This document shows positions 25,086 to 38,749 of a stretch of 64,000 nucleotides of DNA, one piece after another (position 1 is the stretch's first letter; every line of letters begins with the position of its first letter). A program made the position numbers and the translations under genes. Under the pieces are notes generated by a model, which saw only the letters and a list, made by a program, of their open reading frames with translations, was not told where the DNA came from and did not search any database. Origin of the DNA: Vicugna pacos. Lineage: Eukaryota; Chordata; Mammalia; Artiodactyla; Camelidae. The DNA lies in NCBI RefSeq assembly GCF_048564905.1, contig NC_132989.1:103456257-103520256 (forward strand), given 5' to 3'.

Positions 25086-25789
25086 TAGATGACATGAGAG
25101 GGAGCCGCTTTATTTTGTTCTTAATTTTTAAAAAATGTTCAACATTTTATCATTAATTGTGAGGTTGTTTTTAAAGATTTTTTTTCAGATGAAAGGATTT
25201 CCTTTTAATCCTAGTGTGCTATGTTTTAAAATCATAAATGAATATGAAATATTGTCAAATACATGTATTTATCTATTGAACTGTTTATTTTCCCTTTAAT
25301 ATGTTAATGTAAGAGTTTACCTTAAATGATTTTTCTTATTTGAACTAAACTTGCAAATTTGGAAAAAGTCCACATTGGTAAATGATATATTACCAAATTC
25401 CATTTGCTCTTTTTGTTTAAAATTTCTACTTTATAAAATAATTCCTTTTAATGCAAGGTATCACTAAGTAAAATTACTTTTTTTAACTGTTCCTCCTCTA
25501 CTTAGATATCAAAGTTATGACAGCCACATAAAATGAGATATGAAATATTAGCACTTTTATTACCTTATAAAACTTGTGTGTGCAGTTGAATTATTGATTT
25601 CATTAATGTCTGGAATTCTTTAAAAATATCTTCTGATACAACAGTTTTATTATGGGAAAATTTGGGTTATTGACTTCCTTTAATGGTTACAGGGCTACCT
25701 TTCCTTCTTGACTCAGTTTTCATAAATTGAATTTTGGCATTTATTACATATTTTTTGAAAGAACCAATAATGCATAAAAGAGTCCCAAT

Positions 25790-26750
25790 GAGATTTTTTA
25801 AAAACTATTTTATTTTAGAATCATTTTAGTTTTGCAGAAGAGTTACAAAGAGTTTCTGGTCACCCCATCCCCAGTTTCCCCTATTGTTAACATTTTAAAT
25901 TATTACAGTACATTTGTTGCAAATTATGAGCTATAGGCATACATTACTATTAACTAAACTCGATAGTTTATTAGGATTTTATTATATCTTCTTTAATGAC
26001 TATCTCTTCTGGGAAACCCCATGGCATTTAGCCTTCATGTATTTTTAGACTTCTCTGTGCTGTACAAGTTTCTCAAGTTCCTTTTGTTTTGATGACTTTG
26101 ACATTTTTAATGTTTACTGATCAGGTATTTTGTAGATTGTTTCTCAGTTGGTTTTCCTGATAATTTTCTCTTGGATAGACTGTGGCTCTGGGTTCTGGGG
26201 AGGAAGGCTGCAGAGGTGAGGTGCATTTTCAACATCGTATCATACACTGGGCACATGCTCTCAGTGTTACTCATCACTGATGATGTTAACTTGATTTGAT
26301 ACCTGGGTCAGGGCTCCATGTAGCATCACTTTCCATCCCGTACTCTTGGGAAACTAGTCACTCAGCACAGCCAACACTTCAGGAACAGGTGATTATGTTA
26401 CAACTCCTTTAAGGCTAGAATTTACAAAATTACTTGAAATTCTTCTATATGGGAGATTTGTCTCTTCTCCCCTGTTTAGTAGTTATTTATATTTATGTAG
26501 CTACATGGAGATATATGTATTTACTTATATACACATATATATGTCATCTATATATTTATATTGTGTGACAATCTAATACTACTTGGTTTAATTTGTTGCT
26601 CAAATTCATTAAGCTTTGACCACTGGGAGCTCTATCAGATTGGCTGTTGTGTTCCTTTGACATACGCACCATTTTGTTTTCTGAGTACCCTTTTATTTTC
26701 TGGCACTATAAAATATTTTCTGTTCATCTCCTGTTGGGACAGGTAGTTCG
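25790..26750 (-). mobile_element. old L1 3'-end fragment, minus orientation
   Basis: Reversed L1M 3' UTR: TTTAGTTTTGCAGAAGAGTTACAAAGAG, CCCCATCCCCAGTTTCCCC, GGTACA-type and ATTACTATTAACTAAACTC blocks, TTGACATTTTTAATG, GATCAGGTATTTTGTAGA, GATGATGTTAACTTGATT. The listed frame at 26561-26746 is inside and carries no recognisable protein. Confidence 0.7.
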
Positions 26751-26759
26751 TATCCAACA

Positions 26760-28210
26760 CTAAGACAAGACATCGCTCAAAGAGGACTTTTTTTAAAAAT
26801 AGAAAAGCAGTGAGGATATTTAACCTTCCAAAGTTTAAATCAAATCAAATAATCCGGGAAGGCATACACAGCTCTGGGTTTAAACAAAAAGAAAAAAAGA
26901 AAGAAAGAGTGCAAGAAGAGGTATTTTAAAAGGTAATATAAACAGTTGTGAAAATTAAATACAAAACACATCAGGAATAACTCAGTAATAGAGAAGTTAT
27001 CCTCACTTTAACTGCTGTTGGAATTACTAGATATCCATATATGGAATTTAAATTCAAATTATACCTGATATAATTGAAAAAAATCTCATCACAAAGAATC
27101 CTGTAAATTGTTATTAGAAATGAGAGAAATAAGTATCTTAAAAATAAAGTTACAGAAATAAATAAAAATGTCACTAGCAGATTAATAAGAAACAGGCATG
27201 CATGAATGATATCTATAGTTTGATTCAAATTATAGTAATTTCAAACAAATATAAGAAATTGTAAGTTTTTATGGCTTTGATTTGATAACTCAGGTCTGCA
27301 AAATTTAGAAATTATTAATTCCAAATAAAAAATAACATTTACAGACATACTGTTTATAAAACTACAAATTTAAACCTATCCAAACTTCTGATAACAGGAT
27401 AATAGCTAAGCAATTAAGATATCTGAACACAATGTAAAATTTGCATGGGTCTTAAAATAACAAACAGACTATGAAAGTACATGGAAATGTGACTGAGAAA
27501 AAACCATTTTTGTTACTGAAAAAAATGTTACATATAGAAAGCATGTACTATTTAAAATTTAGTGACTGTATATGTGTGCTTATTCACAATCATTTATTCA
27601 GTCATTCAGTAAAAACTTACATTGCTGGAGCATCATTCATGTGTTAGATGCTGAAGATGTAGCTTGTAGTTCTGGCCTTCCTAAAACTTACATTGTGACA
27701 AAAAGCCCAAAACATTGAAAACAATGCAAAATATGCATATAAATATAAATACAAAGTCAAATATTCATTAGGTGAACTTTTAGCCAAACTGTCTTAAATT
27801 AACTCCTAGAAATGGAAGCAAGAGTCTGTTCCAAAATTTCAGAGTGAGGGTGCCAGAGGTACGCTGAGGTGAAGCTAACCTCCTTGTCTCAGATCAGTAT
27901 GAGTGGCTGTCAAACCTCTTTACCTGAAACAGTGTCTTCTTTTACAATTAGTCTTGGTTCGGGTAGAGAGACTTTCCTGGTAAAACTTCAAGGTGATTAA
28001 CTTCACTGCTTAAATATACGGTGGTATTTAGACTATTTACATTAAGATGATTATGGATATGTTTAGGTTTGACTCTATCATCTTGCTATTTATTTTCTAT
28101 TTCTGTCACCTGCTTTTGTTGCCCTTTTTTCTCTTTTCCTACTTTATTTGAACTAATTGGATTTTTAATAAGCTTGTATCATTTTTTGTTTTTGCTTATT
28201 AGTTGTAACT
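26760..28210. other. CDH10: unassigned intronic sequence
   Basis: AT-rich. A weak ancient repeat start may lie at about 27590-27740 (ATTTATTCAGTCATTCAG, then CTGGAGCATCATTCATGTGTTAGATGC). No gene recognised. Confidence 0.35.
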
Positions 28211-28216
28211 CTTCAT

Positions 28217-28217
28217 T

Positions 28218-28264
<47 letters not shown>
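28217..28264. repeat. (TTTA)12 microsatellite
   Basis: Twelve perfect TTTA units in a row. Confidence 0.97.
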
Positions 28265-28511
28265 GAGTAAAAGTAGACTTATTAACTACTTTTTACTAGA
28301 CTTCACCCTTTACAAGACAAGGGGGTGGGCAGCGGTTAAAGTAAAGAGATACACGCTCCATAGACAGAGTGCGGGCCATCTCAGAAGGCAAGAGACAGCA
28401 GTTCATTTTGTTTTCTTCGCAGAGGAATTGGGCTGGTGTGGGCTCAATCCAGAAGCCTTTGTAGCTCATGATCTAAAGAGAATTTGCATATTTTTTAAGG
28501 CTGGATTTAAG
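28265..28511. other. unassigned segment between two microsatellites
   Basis: This is a GC-richer segment (GGGGGTGGGCAGCGG, then AGAGTGCGGGCCATCTCAG and CTCATGATCTAAAGAG) between (TTTA)12 and (GAAA)102. Its texture suggests a lineage-specific repeat or an LTR piece, since both microsatellites abut it. I cannot name a family. Confidence 0.35.
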
Positions 28512-29680
<1,169 letters not shown>

Positions 29681-29689
29681 GGTGATATC

Positions 29690-29935
29690 TTCAGCTTTTT
29701 TTACCCGAAGGTATTTTTGGCCTTGTGTCAAAAAGTTAATTTTTGTGGGGATAGAATTTGAGAGTGACAGTCACTTCAGGTAGCATTTCTCTGTCTCCTG
29801 GATTATTAGTGGATTGTTGCTACTGAGAAATCAGCTGACAGTCTGCCTCTCCTTTGAAGATAATTGGCTCGTTTTTGTCTGACTGCTTTCAAGTTTTGTC
29901 TTAGGGTTCTCTATTTTACTTACACACTTTAAATC
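29690..29935 (-). mobile_element. old L1-type fragment, minus orientation
   Basis: GAGAAATCAGCTGACAGTCTGCC, CTCCTTTGAAGATAATTGGC and CTGACTGCTTTCAAGTTTTGTC follow the order of a reversed L1M/HAL1 segment. The fragment at 59720 covers the same region. Confidence 0.6.
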
Positions 29936-30569
29936 TAGCTCAAAAATATTGGTGAAGGTCAGCGTATTGTTACAGCTTCTTACGGTCAGTTTTTTTTTTT
30001 CTTTACCTTTAATTACTTATGCATTTTCTTTCATTTATTCCTCTACCTTTGCTTATGGTAAGGTAATTTTCTCTCTACGTTCACAGCATGAACAAAACTG
30101 GGTTTAGCTATTTAATATTTGCATTTCGAGTCTATGTCTTTTGCCTTGAATTGTGTACCTGTTACCCAAGGAACACAACAAAGCTAAAAAGCAAGCTTTC
30201 CCTTCTAAACATATTTTCATAGAAAAAGCAACTTTATGATCTGCTGAGTTGTTTTGTTTTGTTTTTGTCTTTTTTTAAATTTAGGTATTATAGCACAATA
30301 TTGTAAATCTTCCTGAGTGTTATTATGAGTTGCAAATATATTTTCCCTAGCATATATTGTATTTTACCATTTGAGTAGGTACCTGTAAACAAATTATTCA
30401 GTTAGTTTTATGAAGTTAAATTATTTATTTTTGTCTTCTTAAGTTGTTTCCCTCATTTTTCTGATCTCTTCTTGTAAAATGAATTCTTTCATTTTTCTTT
30501 TTCCTTGCTAAATCTTTTATTCCACAGCCAGATAATTTAGTATTTATTCCCTTCAAAGATATCCTCCCA

Positions 30570-31020
30570 TATAACCACAACACACCATCAAAGTCAGGAA
30601 ATTAACATTGATGCATTACAAACATCTACCTCAGGCCCTATTAAAATTTTGCCACTTATCCTCATATCATCCTTTATAGGAAAACAATGCAGTTCACAAT
30701 CATACGTTGCATTTATTTGCCATGCCTTCTTGGTTTCTTTCTGTCTTCTGACAAAGTTCTCAATATTTCTTTGACTTCATGATCTTGACACTTTTGCAAA
30801 TTACAGGCCACTTACCTTCTGAAATGTTCTTCAGTTTGTGTGTGTCTGACGATCTCTCCTGATCAGATTTGGGTTATGCGTTTTCAGCAGGAAATCACAC
30901 AAGGGATGCTGTTCTCATTGCATCCAGTCAGGGGTCACAAGATTTCAATTTGTGCCATTACTGATAATAACTGTGATTATTGGATTAAAATGGCATCCTC
31001 ACTGTAAAATTATTCCTGTA
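30570..31020 (-). mobile_element. old L1 3'-end fragment, minus orientation
   Basis: Reversed L1M 3' UTR: AGTCAGGAAATTAACATTGATGC, GCATTTATTTGCCATGCCTTCTTGG, TGATCTTGACACTTTTGCAAATTACAGG, CAGGGGTCACAAGATTTC. The region is colinear with 25860-26300, but the sequence is diverged, so this is a separate copy. Confidence 0.7.
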
Positions 31021-31059
31021 CCTTATTCCTTTTTTATTTAAATTTGCTCATTAAGATTC

Positions 31060-31500
31060 CTTTTTAGAGCAGTTTTAGGTTCACAGAAATATGATGAGGA
31101 AGGTACAGATATTTCTCAGAGATCCCTTGCCCTTACACATGCCTACCCTCCTCATTATCACCCTCCCCCACCAGAGTGATGCATTTGTTATGATTGATGA
31201 ACCTACACGGATAATCATTCAAAGTCCATAGTTCACTTTACAGTTCACTGCACATGTATGTACTGTGGGTTTGGGCAATATAATGACACGTATCCAGTAG
31301 GATGGATCATAGGGACCACTCCACTGACATAAAATTCCTGTGTTCTCTACGTATTCATCCCTCCCCATCTCCTAACCCTGACAACCAATAATCTTTCACT
31401 GTCTCCATAGTTCTGTCATTTCCAGAATGTCATATAGATGGAATCACACAGTATGTATCCTTTCCAAATTGGCTTCTTTCATTTTACTCTCCTCATTTTT
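31060..31500 (-). mobile_element. old L1 3'-end fragment, minus orientation
   Basis: TTTTAGAGCAGTTTTAGGTTCACAG, GATGAACCTACACGGATAATCATTC, TAACCCTGACAACCAATAATC and GTCATATAGATGGAATCACACAGTATG follow a reversed L1M 3' UTR. It covers the same region as 41930-42360. The listed frame starting at 31438 is repeat-derived. Confidence 0.7.
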
Positions 31501-34500
31501 CCCCCAATGAATTCTGTTTATGTTTTAACCCCTTCCTATGCTATTAAAATATCTTATATCAACTTTTATGTCAATGTTTTTACTCTTGTTATAGAAAACC
31601 CATTTTCTTCTCACTTTTTTTTAACAGTTCATGCCTACTCTCCTGAATATTGTGCCCATAATTCTTATGTGGTTTAAAACAATTTACTATATAAATAATT
31701 ACCTATGGAATATTTTGGAATTCCATATAATTCTTTAATCCTGTAAAACAAAACAATCCATACCTGTTTTGTCATAACTTTCTGATGACCACTTTTTGTA
31801 TGTATCTATTAGTCATATTGTTTGCCCTCCTTTTTTCCTATTCTAGTACAGTTATGCAGATTACAAGCCGGTCCCTTTTTACTTGTTGTTGAAAACAATG
31901 TTTGTATTAGTCCAGTTATTTATAGGCAAAGGCAAGAATGCAGAACAGGAATTCTCTGTATATGTGAACTAAGTAAGAGGCAAGACTTTTGTTTGTTTGA
32001 TTTTACTTCTTTGCAGCCGACTCAAATTAGTGAATTTCAGACTTTTTAAAATGTAGATTTTTCTCCTCTTTTGGTCTCATATTAACATAGCTTCCTGCAA
32101 ATATGACTTTTCTGTTTGATTTATTTTATCTGCCATTTTTGGGCTGAAACTCATCCTCTTTACTTCTGTGATCAACCCACATAGCTATTCCCTGTTTTTC
32201 TGAAGGGTCTTGATTTTTTTTTTTGCCATATAATATCAAATAATTTGTTAAATGGAACTCTGCCAAAGTTTTCTTAGATCCTCTGCTCTGAGTATTCTCT
32301 CTTAGTGTCTTTTCACCTTGCCATTTGAATAAAAATTCACTACATGTGGGTGTTGCTTGGTTTCTTGTAAGATGGGACTGGTATTTTTCCTTCTTGATTT
32401 CCTAAATTCCTTTAGATGTTTTAAAAAAGAGGAAGAGGGAAATCTCCATACAGTGTTATTTTTAACTAGAAGTTATAAGCCATGTTTCCAAAGCTCCATT
32501 CTGGATTCCCAGAGAATGGTTGACTCCATTCCTCAAACTCTGTCTCTTGGATTTCTCAGGTCCTTCTAGACTCCAAATTAATTTTGATTTCTGGCCCAGC
32601 TAGAGCATGAGACCAAGACTGACTTCTCCATAGCCATCCAGACAATAAGTTTTTTGTTTTGTTTGTTTTTCCCAAAGATTGTTTAGTAAAAATATCATGG
32701 AGTTTTGAACCAGAAAAGCTTTGCATAAATTTGAGTCAATCTTTTCCTGGATTTATGATTTGTGTTAATGTCTTCATTATTAAACCAGACATAGTAGTAG
32801 GAGTGTGCTGGAGTAAGTTCATGCCTGATTGCAAGAGCCCATTTAAAATTTTCCAAGATGTGCATTGCTCAATGCCACGTTAGTAGTTTTAAATTGAGTA
32901 AAATGTGATATTTACACCACAGAAACTGACAGACAGTACAAATCAGGCCTCCTTTCCCTGGAGAGTTAATTGTTAAAGATTTGCCAATTTAACACTTTAC
33001 AGCAGCTTTTTTTTCACAAAGATGTTGCTAGAATTGAACATAATAATTTATGGAACGCATTAAGTATGTTTTCTGGCATATTGTTAATACTCAGTAAATG
33101 TTAGTAATTTCCTTCCCTTCTTGCCTTCCTACTACTCTACTCCAACCAACAATGTTTTAACTTCCTTCAGAGTTCATGGAATTTCTTCTTAATTGTTTCA
33201 TTGTTCTTATACTGACCTTGACTCAGAACCGAATAATAGTGCTTTCCTGGCCTCTGACTTAATTTATTTTCCTGTTGCATAATTTGCCACTCATTTCTTC
33301 CTTTGAAGCACTTTCTTACTGCCGACCCCTGTGCCTTTTAGCATTAATCAATCTTCTTAGTTTAATTGAAGCTGTTCTATTTCTTACATCTTATTTTTTC
33401 CCCTTGTCCAACAACTTAAAATCTGTCCCTTTGTCTCTGCAACTTCAAGATTCATCTTGAATCTCACTAGTAAAATGCACTGAGGCATTTAAATGATTAA
33501 TATATTTACCCTGCATGTTCAACCCACTGCTGACTACTGAGATGCTGATTATGATGAATGCCACAGTAAAGTGAGAAAGGACCGGTTCTCCCCCTAAATT
33601 CTTAAATTGGATCTCTACTGCTGCAAAATTCCTTGAGTAATTTTCAACTTCTAAGAGAAGAAATGAGATTAATGGGCACTGTTTCTTTTCTTTTCTCAGA
33701 ACAAATTTTGAAAAAAAAGGCTCTATCGGGAACAAATCTTTTTTTTTTTTTTTTCTAAATAGGTAAGAAGCCAGAGAGACTTCAAAACCAGTGGCTACTA
33801 ATAAATTCTTCATCTCACACTACAATGAACCTGACTTGATCATAATTTCTTTGGGGAAAATCAGAATGATTTCAAAGCTTTCACAAAGTAGCTTTTTTCC
33901 TTCTTGGTAAAATTTAAATGGTTCCAAAGCAAATTAGATTAAAAATGAGCAATGCAAAACTGTCACAAGCAGACATTTTCAGATAAACTCTAGAGACAGT
34001 CTTTAAATTTTGGATCTAATCAGATAAGATTGCAGAGAACATTTTACCAGTATAAATTTTAGCAGTAGTCAGGTAACAAGCAAATAGTGTATATTTGGGG
34101 TATTGCACGATGTAGCCTTTCAAAACACATATTAGGTGTTTGTTTGTTTGTCTCTTTTGCTTTGTTTTTTGCATAAGCATCTGTGGAAGGGAAATATAAG
34201 AATCAGGATTGAACTAAGGGAGAGTTAATCAGTGATGTCCTATGGCCTCAGCCCACCTCAATGGGGCTCTGGAGCTTAAATATCCTGCCAGAAACTTCTT
34301 TCATTGAAATAGTCAGACCCTCCTACCCGTCCACAATTCTGCATGTGAGCTCCCCTGGGAAATGGTGACTTTGGGTGAGGCAGCTCTCTGAAACTGAGAC
34401 AATCCGTGAAGGATTTCCCACAGCTGGGGCCACATTCTGTGCTTCAGGGCAGAACTGGGGCTGACAGCTCTGCGCGAATCACAGAGAAATGTTTTTAGCC

Positions 34501-34985
34501 TTATTGTTTTCAGTTAAGACAAACTTGAATGCAAAGATTTTATCACTGTTAGAAACATAGGCAAACGTTTCTGCAAATTAATATCACTAAGAAAATAATT
34601 GATTCACACTGCAACAGAAAACTGGAACATTTTCAGGCAAAAATATATCTCAAGAAAAGCACATACTTGCCCACATAAACATGCACATATTACAATATCT
34701 TCCCAATAAAGAATAACAATTTGAAATACATATATATGAAATACATTTACTAAGTATACTAAAAGTTTTTAAATGTTTAAATTTTAAAAAGCTTGCAGTC
34801 ATTTTAAATAATATAAATATGTACAAATTATTTTAGAAATTACATTAATGGTTCTGGGGCAAAGCCAGGCTTTTGACAATAAAATTATTTAAAAAATATC
34901 TCAGTGAGTCTTTAGGGGCATGCATTTATTACATTTCTCTTCACGTGTATAAAAGGCGTTGCACATCATGTATATTAAAATATGC
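31501..34985. other. CDH10: unassigned intronic sequence
   Basis: No gene or repeat I can name. T-runs occur at about 32213-32224 and 33739-33754. A GC-richer, unexplained piece lies at about 34200-34490. The listed frames, including 33445-33813 (-), have no recognisable domains. Confidence 0.35.
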
Positions 34986-34994
34986 TGATAAAGT

Positions 34995-35850
34995 TTCTAA
35001 AATAATTTATTTTATTATTGTGGTAAAATATACATAACATAAAATTTACCATTTTAATCATTTTTAAGTGTGCAATTCAGTGGTATCAGAAACATTTAAA
35101 TTTCTTAGCAACTATCATCAGTATCCATCCAGAGAATTTCCATCAGCCCAAATTGAAACTCATTAAACAATTATTTTCCATTAATGCTTTACCTGTGCCC
35201 CACTAATCTATTTTCTGCCTATGAATTTGCCTATTCTAAGTACCTTATGTGAGTCACACAATATTTGTCCCTTTTTGTGTAGCTTATTTCACTTAGCATA
35301 ATGTTTTCAAGGTTCAAGCATACTGTAGTATGTATCAGGAATCCATTCCTTTTTAAGGCTGAATAATATTCTGTCGTGTGTACACACCATATTTTGTTTA
35401 TCTAGTCACTTGTCAATGGACATTTGGTTGTTACCACTTTTGGCTATTGTGAATAGTGCTGTTGTACAAATACATGTTTGAGTTCCAGCTTTCAGTACTT
35501 CTGTGTATGGACCCAAATGTGAACTTTCTGGATCATACGGTAATTCTATATTTAATCTTTTGAGGAAACACCATACTGTTTTCCATAGGCGCTGTACCAT
35601 TTTACATTCCCACCAACAATGCAGAAAGGTTCTAATTTATCCACACCCTTGCCAACATTTGATTTTTTTCTGTTTTGCTGAATAATAGACATCTTAATGG
35701 AATCTCATTATGGTTTTGACTTGAATTCCCCTAAGGACTAATGATGTTAAACATCCTTTCATGGTCTTAATGGCTATTTGTATATCTTCTTTAGAGAAAT
35801 GTTTATTCAAGTTCTTTGCCCATTTTTAATTGGAATGTTTGTTAAATTAT
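34995..35850 (-). mobile_element. L1 3'-end fragment, minus orientation
   Basis: A fairly well preserved reversed L1M 3' end. It opens with GTGGTAAAATATACATAACATAAAATTTACC and continues TTAAGTGTGCAATTCAGTGG, TTTTAAGGCTGAATAATATTC, TCTGGATCATACGGTAATTC, CATTTTACATTCCCACCAACAATGC, and AACATCCTTTCATGG. The two overlapping frames near 35406-35685 are repeat-derived. Confidence 0.85.
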
Positions 35851-36000
35851 TTTATTTTGAATGATTTTAAAATGTGAATTAAGAATACATTCTCTATGCC
35901 CAATCTTTCTTTATAGAGGTACTTGCAATATATTGTTTTCCCTTTGATTTCTATTCTGTATTTTTAATTTATTTTTATAACAAGCCTACTTTTTAAGAAT

Positions 36001-36365
36001 GTTTTTGAAATTGCTTATACTAAACACAAAACTGAAAATACATAGTTAAAGCAAACAGTGTTGTAAATTATTTTGGGGGGAGAGTAGATCACAGGACTTG
36101 TGTTGAATTCCATGCTCTGCCACTAACTCTGTATGATTGTGAGAAAATCATTTAATTCCTTGTGTTTCTCATTTTGTTATCCCTAAAATGGAGTATTTAG
36201 GTGACCAAATTTGAGATACCGTTACATTCTGTAATTCTATATTAACACAGCTGATAAAAAGCAAAGAAAGTAAGAAATACACACAGAGTTAGACAGTTAT
36301 AGGAATAGGGAGATTATATTTATTGGCATATTTAAACTTTCTCAAAAAAATCTCTTTATGAAAAG
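36001..36365. repeat. duplicated block, copy A
   Basis: This block aligns colinearly with 40611-40975. Shared phrases include TACATTCTGTAATTCTATATTA (36222-36243 against 40839-40860), CCATGCTCTGCCA and GAAATTGCTTAT/GAAGTTGCTTAT. The inner part (about 36085-36200) is a MIR-like SINE, but the similarity extends well beyond the MIR on both sides. That points to a true duplication, or to a longer repeat family carrying a MIR. In both copies an L1 3' end in minus orientation seems to follow directly. Confidence 0.7.
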
Positions 36366-36369
36366 CATC

Positions 36370-37927
36370 TTTAAATTTTAAAGTATAATTTACTTACCTA
36401 TACAAAACACACTGATCTTAGGTATGGTCTGTGGTGTTTTGACAAATATATCAACCCCTGAAATTGCATGAAAATATAAAGTGTTTCCAACACCTGGAAA
36501 GTTCCCTGTGTGCCTTCTTTGTCAATCTCCTACCCACATCAGGCAACCACTGTTCTGACTTCCTTCGACCGAGATGGATATTTTTTCATTTAGAATTTCA
36601 TGTAAAGGAATTTACAAAACAGGTGTTCTTTTGCATGTGGCTTCTTTTTCTCACCATAATATTTTTTCGGTTTTTGCATGCCTTTGTGTTTATCAGTGGT
36701 TCATTCTTTGTTATTGCTGAGTGGTGCTCTATTGTATTAGTATGCCACAACTTGTTTATTCAGTCTCCTGTTGGTAGGTGTTTGAGTCCTTTTGTGTATG
36801 TGTGTGCATGTACATGTGTGTGCGTGTGTGTATGTTTGGCAAATGCATAGAAGTGAAGTTTCCCATTATGGATTAAGTATATGGTTAACTTAGTGAGAAA
36901 ATTCTAATTTTCTTCTGAAATGGTTGTATGTACCATTTTAAACTCTCACCACTAATGTATGAGAGCTCCTAATATCCAATGTTCTGGAGAACATTGGTGT
37001 TGGTAGTGTCTTTATATTGAGCCACTCTGCAGAGCACATAGTGGAATTTCAATACGGTCTTTATTTCCATTTCCCTGATGGCTAAGGATGCTGAGCATCT
37101 TTAATATGGCTGAATAAAATGGCTAATGGCTGCTGTATAATATATATGCACATAATTCCTTCATGCAATGTCTTTTTGACTTTTGCTCAATGTTTTATTA
37201 GGTTGTTGAGATTTTATAAATTGAGTCATAGGAGTTGTTTACATTTGGATGTAAGTTTTTGTCAGATATATAGTTATTACAAATAATTTTCCTCCCAGTC
37301 TCTGGCTGACTCATTCATTTTCTTTATGTTGAGGAGAAGTTTTTAATTTTAATGAAGTCTGTTTTATCTTCCTGTTTTTCTCTTTTTATCGTTAGTGCTT
37401 TCTGAGTCCTAGCTAACAAAAATTTTATTACCTTAAGGTCATAAGGTTATTCTTCCTTCATATTTTCTTCTGGTAGATTTATAGTTTTGTATTTTACATT
37501 TAGCTCTTGCATACATTTTTGTGTACAGTGTAACACAGAAAAAGGGTTTTTTAATCACTGTTATTTTTTCCATTCAGAGAACCAGTTGTTTTAGCATAAT
37601 TTGTAAAAACACTTTCTGTTTGAAATGTTATATACCTTAGTCAAAATGAATTGACCATATATATTCTAGTCTAATTATGAATGATCAATTCTGTTCCATT
37701 GACCTATTTGTATATTGTATATGTTATCTTGCTTATTTGTAGCTTCAGAGTAAGGTTTGAAATCAAGTAAGTGCACCAACTTTGATTCTTTCAAATATTT
37801 TTGACAATTCTATGTCATTTGCATTTTTGTATAAAATTTAGCTTCATCAAAAATATATTTAAAATATACTGGGTTATTATTTGGTTTCTATCAAATGTAT
37901 AAATCAAGTTGGAGAGAAGTGACATCT
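36370..37927 (-). mobile_element. old L1 (3' UTR into ORF2), minus orientation
   Basis: Reversed L1M: the 3' UTR begins near 36370 (AAAGTATAATTTACTTACC), then AGGCAACCACTGTTCTGACTTCC, GTTATTGCTGAGTGGTGCTCTATTG, TTTCCATTTCCCTGATGGC and ORF2-like sequence up to 37927. It continues past the MLT1 insertion at 38343. The frame 36464-36850 (+) is antisense to the L1 and is not a gene. A TG-rich patch lies at 36796-36833. Confidence 0.75.
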
Positions 37928-38342
37928 TATAGTAATCTGCTTGGGCTACCATAACAAAACACCACAGACTGATGGCTTAGGCAACAGAAACTTACTTTCT
38001 CATGATCTTGAGGCTAAAATTTCCAAATCAAGGTCCAGCAGGTTTGGTTTCTGTTGAGAGCTCAACTTCTGGCTTGCAGATGGTCAACTGTTCACAATGT
38101 CCTCACATTGGCCTTTCCTAGGTGTGTATGTGCCCATGGAGGTGGAGATAGGGTGGGGAAAGAGAGAACTCTCTGGAATCTCTTCTTCTATAGGCACTAA
38201 TCCCATAGAATCAGGGCCCCATCTTTATGACCTCATTAACCGTGACTACTTTCTTAGAGGCCCCATTGCCAATTATAGCCAAACTTGAGGTTAGGGCCTC
38301 AACATACGTATCTGGGGGGACACAGACATTCAGTCCATAACA
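37928..38342 (-). mobile_element. MLT1 solo LTR (ERVL-MaLR), minus orientation
   Basis: On the minus strand it starts TGTTATGGACTGAATG and ends in the family's ACTATA-like terminus. Inner phrases on the plus strand include CTGCTTGGGCTACCATAACA, GCACTAATCCCATAGAATC and TTAGGGCCTCAACATACG. It is flanked by a 5-bp duplication CATCT (37923-37927 and 38343-38347), the size expected for MaLR. A non-coding fossil LTR, about 415 bp, probably of early placental age. The frame 38097-38288 lies inside and is not a gene. Confidence 0.9.
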
Positions 38343-38745
38343 CATCTTAAAATTGAATCTTCCAATCTATGAACATGCTTTATGTTTTTATCTATTTAGG
38401 ACTTCTTTTTCTCTCAGTAATGTTTTGTAAATTTAAGCATAGAGATCTTACATATATTCTGCTATGGCTTTCCCTAAGTGTTTTATGTTTTTGAATGTTA
38501 TTGTAAAAGGTATGAATTTTAGAGTTCACCTCCTAAGTGTATTTTGCTAGTATGTAGAAATACAAATTATTTTGTATTTTGACCTTGCATACTGTGGCCT
38601 TGATTAATTTATTTAACTGATTTAGCATTTAAAAAAAATAGATTGATTAGGATTTTCTACACAGTTAGGTTGTCTCAGTAAATATAATTTTACACCTTTT
38701 CCTTTCTTCTCTTTTTCTTCCCTTTCTTACCCTTGCTGAACAACT
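38343..38745 (-). mobile_element. continuation of the L1 split by the MLT1
   Basis: The reversed ORF2 phrase GACATCTTA|AAATTGAATCTTCCAATC is continuous once the MLT1 is left out. TATGAACATGCTTTATG, ATTTAGGACTTC and TTTTCTACACAGTTAGG follow. It shows the L1 was in place before the LTR. Confidence 0.75.
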
Positions 38746-38749
38746 GAGT

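Noticed and set aside
33445-33813. 122-codon minus-strand frame
   Set aside because: Contains lysine runs from a T-tract, no recognisable domain, no splice or promoter context.
36464-36850. 128-codon plus-strand frame with a hydrophobic and Cys/Val-rich end
   Set aside because: It is antisense to an old L1 3' UTR and ends in a TG repeat.
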